This document shows, in pieces, positions 1-5,229 of a stretch of 5,229 bases of DNA (within the stretch, counting starts at the first letter, position 1; each line of letters starts with the position of its first letter). This stretch comes from an uncultured Bacteroidota bacterium. GTDB taxonomy: Bacteria > Bacteroidota > Bacteroidia > Flavobacteriales > Flavobacteriaceae. The notes below the pieces were generated by a model. The model did not search any database, had not been told where the DNA came from, and was given only the letters and a program-made list of their open reading frames with translations. Both the position numbers and the translations under genes were made by a program. The stretch is taken from contig CAISUR010000129.1 of assembly GCA_903888655.1 (NCBI GenBank), forward strand, positions 1 to 5,229, written 5' to 3'.

Positions 1-1454
1 AATTATTTCAACACATGCTTTCGTTTCGCATGAAGTATTTTGATACCGCTCCTGTTGGACAATTGGTTACGCGTTCGGTTTCGGATATTGAGCAAATTGC
101 ACGTATTTTCAGTCAAGGGTTGTTTATGATTATGAGTGATTTAATGAAGATGTTGGTGTGTTTGCTCGTGATGACTTATATGAATTGGCATCTTACGTTA
201 ATTGTGGTCGTGGCAATGCCTATTTTGGTTTACATTACCCGAATTTTTCAACGTAAAATGCAAGTAGCTTTTGAGGAAGTTCGTACACAAGTATCTAATC
301 TAAACACGTTTGTGCAAGAACGTGTTACAGGTATGAAAATCGTACAACTCTTCAATCGAGAAGCAATTGAATATAAAAAATTCAAAGAGATTAATGAAAA
401 ACACAATGTGGCATGGATTAAAACCATATTGTATAATTCCATCTTCTTCCCTATTGCCGATATTATTTCTTCTATTACCTTGGGTTCAATTGTGCTTTAT
501 GGCGGATTTCAAATTATAGATGGAAATCCGTTTACAACTGTGGGACAAATGACGGCTTATACGATGTTTATTGGAATGTTATTCAATCCGTTGCGACAAA
601 TTGCCGATAAATTTAACGAGATGCAAATGGGTATGATTGCTGCCAATCGGGTGTTTGATATTTTAGATACTGAAGAAGAAGTGCAACAAAAAGGAACCAT
701 TATTGCTCATCATTTTGAGGGGAATATCCGTTTTGAAAATGTTCATTTCAGTTACATCGAAAACGAAGAAGTTCTAAAAGGCATTTCGCTTGAAGTTAAA
801 GCAGGCGAAACTATTGCCATTGTTGGAGCTACGGGTGCAGGAAAATCTACTATCATCAATTTATTGAATCGGTTTTATGAAATTAATTCGGGTGCTATTT
901 ATATTGATGATTTGAATATTGATGTATTCTCTTTAGAAAGTTTGCGCACTCAAATTGCAATTGTGCTGCAAGATGTATTTTTATTTGCCGATACGATTCA
1001 TAATAATATTACCTTAAACCATTCCGAAATTTCTCGTGAAGAAGTTATTGCGGCTGCCCAAAAAATTGGTGTTCATCATTTTATTATGAGCTTACCCAAC
1101 GGTTATGATTATGATGTCAAAGAACGTGGTGTGATGCTTTCTTCAGGACAACGTCAATTGATTGCATTTTTGCGTGCTTATGTTAGTAATCCAAGTATAT
1201 TAATTTTGGATGAAGCCACTTCGTCTATTGACACCTATTCAGAAGAATTGATTCAACGTGCCACAGAAACCATTACTAAAGGAAGAACTTCGATTGTTAT
1301 TGCGCATCGATTGGCTACCATTGTAAACGCAGATAAAATCATTGTAATGGATAAAGGAATGATTGTAGAATCGGGGTCACATCAAGAATTGGTGTACAAA
1401 GAAAATGGCTATTACAAGAAATTGTATGATTCGCAGTTCTCGGAAGCTTTGTAA
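1..1454 (+). CDS. ABC exporter half-transporter, fused permease and ATPase (5' end outside window)
   Basis: This is an inner-membrane ATP-driven exporter of the MsbA/MdlB-like type, with membrane and nucleotide-binding domains in one chain that normally dimerises. The substrate (lipid, drug or peptide) cannot be read from the sequence. The frame is open back to the first codon at position 3, and the ATG at 15 sits inside the conserved stretch before the second intracellular loop (FDTAPVGQLVTR), so it is internal. About 100 residues with the first two helices are missing. Counting from that Met, hydrophobic segments lie near residues 37-56, 60-78, 142-165 and 175-193. The ATPase has Walker A GATGAGKST (271-279), Q-loop Gln319, signature LSSGQRQ (375-381), Walker B ILILDE (395-400), D-loop SSID (403-406) and H-loop His431. 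All catalytic residues are present. The signature has Ser for the usual first Gly (LSSGQ). It ends in two consecutive TAA codons. A partner half-transporter may lie upstream. Confidence 0.93.
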   Translation, partial: LFQHMLSFRMKYFDTAPVGQLVTRSVSDIEQIARIFSQGLFMIMSDLMKMLVCLLVMTYMNWHLTLIVVVAMPILVYITRIFQRKMQVAFEEVRTQVSNLNTFVQERVTGMKIVQLFNREAIEYKKFKEINEKHNVAWIKTILYNSIFFPIADIISSITLGSIVLYGGFQIIDGNPFTTVGQMTAYTMFIGMLFNPLRQIADKFNEMQMGMIAANRVFDILDTEEEVQQKGTIIAHHFEGNIRFENVHFSYIENEEVLKGISLEVKAGETIAIVGATGAGKSTIINLLNRFYEINSGAIYIDDLNIDVFSLESLRTQIAIVLQDVFLFADTIHNNITLNHSEISREEVIAAAQKIGVHHFIMSLPNGYDYDVKERGVMLSSGQRQLIAFLRAYVSNPSILILDEATSSIDTYSEELIQRATETITKGRTSIVIAHRLATIVNADKIIVMDKGMIVESGSHQELVYKENGYYKKLYDSQFSEAL

Positions 1455-1600
1455 TAACTGATACGTTTTAGTTTTTTTTGATTTGAATAAATACTTTTTT
1501 AAGAAAACCGATTAGAAGTAAACCTGTAGTCTTTCATTTATTTGATTGTAAAAGGTAAAACTTTTAAACCGGTAAAGTCTCAAACTTATAAAGTTTTTTC
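1455..1600. other. Gene-free spacer between the ABC exporter and the lpdA promoter
   Basis: This AT-rich stretch has no convincing coding frame and no RNA gene that I can recognise. T-runs at about 1472-1479 and 1495-1500 follow the ABC stop, but no GC-rich stem precedes them, so the end of the ABC transcript is not clear. The only structured element is a small perfect inverted repeat, AAACTT-ATA-AAGTTT (1582-1596), followed by three more T. It lies directly upstream of the putative -7 box and could be a weak terminator, an operator or chance in AT-rich DNA. Confidence 0.5.
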
Positions 1601-1608
1601 TAAATTTG
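1601..1608 (+). promoter_or_regulatory. Putative Bacteroidetes -7 promoter box (TAAATTTG) for the lpdA transcript
   Basis: TAAATTTG matches the Bacteroidetes housekeeping sigma -7 consensus TAnnTTTG exactly. No clear TTG or TTTG -33 element is seen 17-23 bases upstream. Transcription would begin a few bases downstream, near 1612-1616, leaving about 25-30 bases before the first mini-ORF and about 140 bases before lpdA. The match is short and could occur by chance in AT-rich DNA, but its placement is right for the only complete downstream gene. Confidence 0.55.
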
Positions 1609-1640
1609 CACACTAAATTAAATTAGAAATTAATAGATAA

Positions 1641-1685
1641 ATGACACGAGCTACAGCGACTGCATTTTTTACAAATAATAAATAA
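1641..1685 (+). CDS. Possible leader mini-ORF, copy 1 (MTRATATAFFTNNK)
   Basis: The ORF runs ATG to TAA and encodes 14 residues, MTRATATAFFTNNK, with four Thr, three Ala and two Phe. It starts about 25-30 bases after the predicted transcription start and has an A-rich upstream region like that of real Bacteroidetes starts. Eleven bases separate its stop from the next ATG, close enough for translational coupling or reinitiation. Peptides rich in one or two amino acids before a gene recall attenuator leaders, but no alternative terminator and antiterminator hairpins are visible here, and Thr/Ala have no evident link to lpdA. Expression is not shown; it may be chance coding in a 5' untranslated region. 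Confidence 0.35.
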   Translation: MTRATATAFFTNNK

Positions 1686-1696
1686 ACACTCAAAAA

Positions 1697-1741
1697 ATGA
1701 CACGAGCTACAGCGACTGCATTTTTTACAAATAATAAATAA
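1697..1741 (+). CDS. Possible leader mini-ORF, copy 2 (MTRATATAFFTNNK)
   Basis: This ORF is identical in base and residue to the mini-ORF in the first repeat copy. Its TAA at 1739-1741 is followed by the same 11-base spacer (ACACTCAAAAA), and then the lpdA ATG. If the mini-ORF is translated, ribosomes terminating here are well placed to restart on lpdA. Because this copy is next to the gene, it is probably the ancestral arrangement, with the upstream copy added by tandem duplication (inference). It is equally possible that neither copy is translated and the unit acts only as RNA or DNA. Confidence 0.35.
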   Translation: MTRATATAFFTNNK

Positions 1742-1752
1742 ACACTCAAAAA

Positions 1753-3141
1753 ATGAAATACGATATTATTGTTTTAGGAAGTGGTCCAGGCGGTTATGTT
1801 ACGGCAATCCGTGCTTCACAATTGGGCTTTAAAGTTGCGGTTATTGAAAAAGAAAGTTTAGGTGGTATTTGTTTAAACTGGGGTTGTATCCCAACCAAAG
1901 CTTTGTTGAAATCAGCTCAGGTTTTTGATTACCTAAAACATGCTTCCGATTATGGATTGACTATAAAAGAATTTGATAAAGATTTTTCAGCAGTCGTGAA
2001 ACGTTCTAGAGACGTAGCTGAAGGAATGAGTAAAGGTGTTCAATTCTTGATGAAAAAAAACAAAATTGACGTAATTGATGGTTTTGGAAAAATAAAACCG
2101 GGTAAAAAAGTAGATGTTACTGATAAAGACGGAAAAGTCACCGAATATTCAGCAGATCATATCATTATTGCTACTGGTGCTCGCTCAAGAGAATTACCTA
2201 ATTTGCCTCAAGACGGTGTTAAAGTAATTGGATACCGTCAAGCCATGACCTTACCAACGCAACCCAAAAAACTTATTGTAGTTGGTTCGGGAGCAATTGG
2301 AGTGGAATTTGCTCATTTTTATAACGCCATGGGAACTGAGGTAACGATCGTAGAATTTATGCCAAACATTGTTCCTGTTGAAGATGAGGATATCTCTAAA
2401 CAAATGGAACGTTCAATGAAAAAAGCTGGTGTAAACATCATGACGAATTCTTCTGTGGAGCGCATTGATACGTCGGGAACTGGCGTAAAAGCATTTGTTA
2501 AAACTCCAAAAGGAGAAGAAGTTTTGGAAGCCGATATTTTACTTTCGGCAGTAGGAATTAAAACAAATATCGAAAACATAGGTTTAGAAGAAGTAGGCAT
2601 TGCTACCGATAGAGACAAAATTTTAGTAAACGCTTACAGCCAAACTAACGTTCCGGGTTATTATGCGATTGGTGATGTTACTCCGGGTCAAGCTTTGGCT
2701 CACGTAGCTTCAGCAGAAGGAATTAACTGTGTGGAAAAAATTGCTGGATTGCATGTAGAACCAATTGATTACGGAAACGTACCAGGTTGTACCTATGCTA
2801 CGCCAGAAATTGCTTCGGTTGGATTGACCGAGAAACAAGCCAAAGAAAAAGGATATGAATTAAAAATTGGTAAGTTTCCATTCTCGGCTTCTGGTAAAGC
2901 AAAAGCTTCTGGAACACCTGATGGATTTGTAAAAGTTATTTTTGATGCTAAATATGGTGAATGGTTGGGTTGTCATATGATTGGCGCTGGCGTTACCGAC
3001 ATGATTGCAGAAGCAGTAGTAGCTCGTAAACTAGAAACAACAGGACACGAAATCTTAAAAGCAATACACCCACACCCAACGATGAGTGAGGCCGTGATGG
3101 AAGCGGTAGCAGATGCTTATGGAGAAGTAATTCATTTGTAA
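1753..3141 (+). CDS. lpdA: Dihydrolipoyl dehydrogenase (E3 of 2-oxoacid dehydrogenase complexes)
   Basis: This cytoplasmic FAD enzyme reoxidises dihydrolipoyl groups of the E2 subunit or glycine-cleavage H protein with NAD+, serving pyruvate, 2-oxoglutarate or branched-chain 2-oxoacid dehydrogenases. At 462 residues it has the usual family length. Visible motifs are the FAD dinucleotide fold GSGPGG (9-14), redox disulfide Cys40/Cys45 in CLNWGCIPTK, NAD fold VGSGAIGVEF (177-186) with Glu201 at the end of the next strand (typical of NAD rather than NADP use), second FAD motif AIGDV (305-309), and the C-terminal interface motif HPHPTMSEA with catalytic dyad His441/Glu446. There is no N-terminal lipoyl domain. 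The ATG at 1753 starts the FAD-binding strand directly, so it is firm. It ends in tandem TAA codons and stands alone, without E1 or E2 genes beside it, between its own promoter and terminator. Its 5' leader carries a perfect 56-bp duplication. Confidence 0.97.
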   Translation: MKYDIIVLGSGPGGYVTAIRASQLGFKVAVIEKESLGGICLNWGCIPTKALLKSAQVFDYLKHASDYGLTIKEFDKDFSAVVKRSRDVAEGMSKGVQFLMKKNKIDVIDGFGKIKPGKKVDVTDKDGKVTEYSADHIIIATGARSRELPNLPQDGVKVIGYRQAMTLPTQPKKLIVVGSGAIGVEFAHFYNAMGTEVTIVEFMPNIVPVEDEDISKQMERSMKKAGVNIMTNSSVERIDTSGTGVKAFVKTPKGEEVLEADILLSAVGIKTNIENIGLEEVGIATDRDKILVNAYSQTNVPGYYAIGDVTPGQALAHVASAEGINCVEKIAGLHVEPIDYGNVPGCTYATPEIASVGLTEKQAKEKGYELKIGKFPFSASGKAKASGTPDGFVKVIFDAKYGEWLGCHMIGAGVTDMIAEAVVARKLETTGHEILKAIHPHPTMSEAVMEAVADAYGEVIHL

Positions 3142-3165
3142 TAAACAGACCATAGTATATAGACT

Positions 3166-3198
3166 AATCCGTTTTGTGAAAGCAAGACGGATTTTTTT
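3166..3198 (+). terminator. Rho-independent terminator of lpdA
   Basis: AATCCGTTTTG (3166-3176) pairs with CAAGACGGATT (3183-3193) across a 6-base loop TGAAAG. This gives 10 Watson-Crick pairs plus one central T-G wobble, and the stem runs into seven T (3192-3198). It starts 24 bases after the lpdA stop, so it closes that transcript and separates it from the AT-rich gene pair downstream. Confidence 0.93.
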
Positions 3199-3306
3199 GT
3201 TTAGAAATTAAAATTTTGACGTTTAGTATATTATTTTCCAGAAATTAAATTGAAAAATAACCAACATTTGAATATTAAATAGTTCTTTAGTCGTTAAAAT
3301 TATTTT

Positions 3307-3334
3307 TTTGTACGAGGATTAATTGGTAAGTTTG
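3307..3334 (+). promoter_or_regulatory. Putative Bacteroidetes promoter (TTTG-N16-TAAGTTTG) for the restriction-like gene pair
   Basis: TAAGTTTG at 3327-3334 fits the -7 consensus TAnnTTTG exactly, and a TTTG at 3307-3310 lies 16 bases upstream, slightly closer than the common 17-23. Transcription would start near 3338-3342. That is downstream of the ATG at 3336 and therefore favours the in-frame ATG at 3354 as the true start, with a very short A-rich leader. The preceding stretch 3199-3306 is AT-rich and holds nothing else I recognise. Confidence 0.5.
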
Positions 3335-3353
3335 AATGTTGCTAAAAAAAACC

Positions 3354-4361
3354 ATGCAAGTAGAAATAGATATTTTAGAAAATGAAATACTTGAGAATTA
3401 CCCAAATGTTCTTGATATTCTTTTGCGTGACCATACCACTCAAAAAAATATTTTTTGGTGCACTAATAATTATCAAAAATTAGGAACTTCTTATTGTTTT
3501 AACAAAGAAATTTTACCAGAATTAATTACCAGTGATAATGGTAATATTATCATGCCTAGAGTAAAAAAAGATAAAGTTTTACAACAGTCTAGAGTTAGAG
3601 ATATGGCTGAAGTTTTTACACCGTCTTGGATATGTAATGCTCAAAATAATCTTATAGATAATGCTTGGTTTGGTAAAGAAAACGTATTTAATACTGAGCT
3701 AATAAATGCTGACGGCACAAAATACTGGGAGACAAATAATGAAAAAATAATTTTTCCAGAAGGTAAAACTTGGAAGCATTATATAAAAGATACTCGACTT
3801 GAAGTATCTTGTGGCGAAGCTCCTTATTTAGCAAGCAGATATGATACAACTACAGGAGAATTTATACCTATTGAAAATAGAATAGGATTATTAGACAGGA
3901 AACTTCGAGTTATTAATGAGAATGTAGATTCGACCGGAGAATGGTTGGAAGCGGCACAAACCGCATACAAAAACATTTATGCTTTTGAATGGCAAGGCGA
4001 TAGTTTACTACTAGCACGTGAAGCCTTACTAATTACTTTTATTGAAAACTATACTGCAAAATTTGGTAAGGAACCTCTATTAAAATCAATTCAATACATT
4101 GCATATATCATTTCATGGAATGTTTGGCAAATGGATGGATTAAAAGGTGTTATTCCAGATAGCTGTAATGCAACTATAAAAATTAATGAAAACTTGTTTG
4201 GAGAAATAGAAAGCAAAACCTATTTCTGCGAAGGATGTTTAAATAATGATATTAATAAACATAGTGGTATTAAATGTCTAGTAAAAGATTGGAGTAATAA
4301 AGACCCAAAAACAGGCAAAAAGGGAAGAATATATTTTTTTATCGACCTTCTAAAAAAATAA
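3354..4361 (+). CDS. Methylase-like 'restriction endonuclease subunit M' protein, catalytic motif IV not visible
   Basis: This 335-residue protein resembles Bacteroidetes proteins annotated as restriction subunit M (family recalled, not searched). Numbering from the Met at 3354: RDHTTQKNIFW (25-35) is a conserved-looking N-terminal block. MAEVFTPSWICNAQ (84-97) resembles the VFTP region at the start of N6-adenine methylase cores. LEVSCGEAPYL (149-159) resembles the AdoMet-binding motif I, and YAFEWQGDSLLLAREAL (209-225) the following acidic-strand region. WNVWQMDGLKGVIP (255-268) follows, but no [NDS]PP[YFW] motif and no PP pair occur anywhere. Near the C-terminus Cys292, Cys295, His303 and Cys308 could bind zinc. 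An in-frame ATG at 3336 would add six residues, but the likely promoter overlaps it. The next gene starts 6 bases after the stop, so the two are probably cotranscribed. The gene is more AT-rich than lpdA and uses many ATA and AGA codons, suggesting acquisition by transfer. It may be a degenerate methylase acting as a DNA-recognition subunit. Confidence 0.78.
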   Translation: MQVEIDILENEILENYPNVLDILLRDHTTQKNIFWCTNNYQKLGTSYCFNKEILPELITSDNGNIIMPRVKKDKVLQQSRVRDMAEVFTPSWICNAQNNLIDNAWFGKENVFNTELINADGTKYWETNNEKIIFPEGKTWKHYIKDTRLEVSCGEAPYLASRYDTTTGEFIPIENRIGLLDRKLRVINENVDSTGEWLEAAQTAYKNIYAFEWQGDSLLLAREALLITFIENYTAKFGKEPLLKSIQYIAYIISWNVWQMDGLKGVIPDSCNATIKINENLFGEIESKTYFCEGCLNNDINKHSGIKCLVKDWSNKDPKTGKKGRIYFFIDLLKK

Positions 4362-4367
4362 AAGTTT

Positions 4368-5229
4368 ATGAAATTTACATCATCGCTTAAACTAAAACTA
4401 ATTTATGTGTTTCGTATTAATGATACCGCACACATAGGTTGTTTAAAAATTGGTGAAGCAACTGCTGCTGATAATGAACATATTTGGGGACTTGAACCTA
4501 ATAGCAAGGTTCTAAATGAAGCTGCAAAAAAACGAATTAATCAATATACACAAACTGCTGGTATCAGTTATGATTTGTTATATACAGAAGTAACCATATA
4601 CACTGAAAAAGGAGTTATAAAATCATTTTCAGATGCAGAAGTACATCAAGTTTTAATTCGTTCAGGAATTAAAAGAAAAATATTTGATAGTAAAAACAAA
4701 GCTAATGAATGGTTTGAAACTGACCTTGAAACGGTAAAAAATGCTATAAAAGCAGTAAAAGAAGGAAGGGATTCTTTAAATCAAACGGAAAAATCAATTG
4801 AAAAAAATCCTGTTTCATTTAGACCCGAGCAAAAAGAAGCTATTGAGAAAACTATTAAGCAATTTAAGAAAAGTAATGATATGCTTTGGAATGCCAAAAT
4901 GCGTTTTGGTAAAACCCTATCTGCCTTGCAAGTGGTAAAAGAATTAGATTTTAATAAAACACTTATCTTAACTCACAGACCTGTTGTTAATGAGGGTTGG
5001 TTTGAAGATTTTGGAAAAATATTCTACGATAAATCAAATTTTGTTTACGGCTCTAAAGACAAAGGGGATTCTTTTGAATCTCTTGAAAAACAATACAAGA
5101 AAAATCAAATCAAATATATCTATTTTGCTTCAATGCAAGATTTGAGAGGTTCAGCTCAAGTAGGCGGGAATTTTGATAAAAATAATGATATTTTTGATAC
5201 GCAATGGGATTTTGTCATAGTTGATGAGG
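4368..5229 (+). CDS. GIY-YIG-like nuclease domain fused to superfamily 2 helicase (3' end outside window)
   Basis: The frame is open for 287 codons to the window edge with no stop. The start is firm because an in-frame TAA (4359-4361) ends the previous gene just upstream. Residues 11-115 look like a divergent GIY-YIG (T5orf172-like) fold: strand IYVFRI (12-17), then IGCLKIGEAT (23-32) in the place of the YIG strand, Arg56 in KKRINQY, and Glu91 in DAEVHQVL as the candidate metal ligand. The EWF at 114-116 ends the domain. A lysine-rich linker leads to a helicase core: FRPEQKEAI (151-159) like a Q motif, AKMRFGKT (176-183) as Walker A with Arg-Phe before GKT, LTHRP (201-205) as motif Ia, and DFVIVDE (281-287) as the start of the Walker B/DExx motif. 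The second helicase lobe lies outside. A translocating nuclease partner of the methylase-like protein is the likely role; substrate and cutting are inferred. Confidence 0.82.
   Translation, partial: MKFTSSLKLKLIYVFRINDTAHIGCLKIGEATAADNEHIWGLEPNSKVLNEAAKKRINQYTQTAGISYDLLYTEVTIYTEKGVIKSFSDAEVHQVLIRSGIKRKIFDSKNKANEWFETDLETVKNAIKAVKEGRDSLNQTEKSIEKNPVSFRPEQKEAIEKTIKQFKKSNDMLWNAKMRFGKTLSALQVVKELDFNKTLILTHRPVVNEGWFEDFGKIFYDKSNFVYGSKDKGDSFESLEKQYKKNQIKYIYFASMQDLRGSAQVGGNFDKNNDIFDTQWDFVIVDE

Larger units (their letters stand above)
1641..1752 (+). repeat. Perfect 56-bp tandem duplication (two copies) abutting the lpdA start codon
   Basis: The copies are 1641-1696 and 1697-1752 and match at all 56 positions. 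The identity continues 4 bases into lpdA (ATGA), because the first base of each unit is the A of an ATG. The unit therefore holds an ATG, a 14-codon mini-ORF, a TAA and an 11-base A-rich spacer. Copy 2 supplies the actual lpdA start region, and copy 1 repeats it upstream. The upstream flank differs beyond 2 bases, so the border is sharp. A unit of 56 (not a multiple of 3) puts mini-ORF 1, mini-ORF 2 and lpdA in three different reading frames. Perfect identity suggests a recent duplication, continuing slippage or homogenisation, or an assembly artefact. Confidence 0.97.

Noticed and set aside
15..17. ATG at 15 as the start of the ABC exporter
   Set aside because: The frame is open upstream to the window edge and the ATG falls within a conserved part of the membrane domain; the first two helices must lie further upstream.
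248..442. Open frame of 64 codons on the minus strand
   Set aside because: It lies wholly inside the ABC exporter on the opposite strand, and its product resembles no family; the exporter motifs on the plus strand explain this DNA.
1137..1157. LSSGQ signature as a defective ATPase
   Set aside because: A Ser at this position is, as I recall, common among exporters of this group, and all other ATPase motifs are intact.
1581..1588. TAAGTTTG on the minus strand as a divergent promoter
   Set aside because: It would read into the 3' end of the ABC exporter with no minus-strand gene to serve; a chance match in AT-rich DNA is more likely.
1650..1670. Attenuator-like terminator inside the repeat (stem followed by six T)
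   Set aside because: The best stem before the T-run is only CAG-CGA-CTG, three pairs, which is too weak to end transcription; each copy has the same weakness.
1641..1752. CRISPR array or mobile-element target duplication
   Set aside because: There are only two directly abutting copies with no spacer and no inserted element between them, so this is a simple tandem duplication.
2319..2618. Open frame of 99 codons on the minus strand
   Set aside because: It lies wholly inside lpdA, whose plus-strand motifs are continuous across it; the antisense frame is a by-product of codon use.

Overview
The window looks like a piece of a low-GC Bacteroidetes chromosome, most likely from the Flavobacteriaceae. 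Evidence for this is the pair of TAnnTTTG-type -7 boxes upstream of genes, A-rich start regions without Shine-Dalgarno sequences, tandem TAA stops and the protein sequences themselves. No exact species can be named from the sequence alone. All genes read on the + strand.

Layout: (1) positions 1-1454 hold the 3' part of an ABC exporter half-transporter (membrane domain fused to ATPase) whose 5' end lies outside the window. (2) Positions 1455-1752 are a gap with a likely promoter at 1601-1608 and a perfect 56-bp tandem duplication (1641-1696 and 1697-1752). Each copy carries an identical 14-codon mini-ORF (MTRATATAFFTNNK), and the second copy ends exactly at the start codon of the next gene. 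(3) Positions 1753-3141 encode a complete dihydrolipoyl dehydrogenase (lpdA), closed by a strong intrinsic terminator at 3166-3198. (4) From about 3327 to the window end lies a more AT-rich two-gene unit with its own promoter. It consists of a methylase-like protein of the kind annotated as restriction 'subunit M', then, after 6 bases, a protein with a GIY-YIG-like N-terminus joined to a superfamily 2 helicase domain, cut by the window edge.

The first two genes look like ordinary core functions (export; the E3 component of 2-oxoacid dehydrogenase complexes) with separate transcription. The last two genes look like an accessory restriction or defence module inserted behind the lpdA terminator: one protein probably recognises DNA and perhaps methylates it, and the other probably translocates along and cuts it. 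The two most unusual items are the duplicated mini-ORF leader in front of lpdA and the restriction-like pair, whose 'methylase' has no visible [NDS]PP[YFW] catalytic motif.
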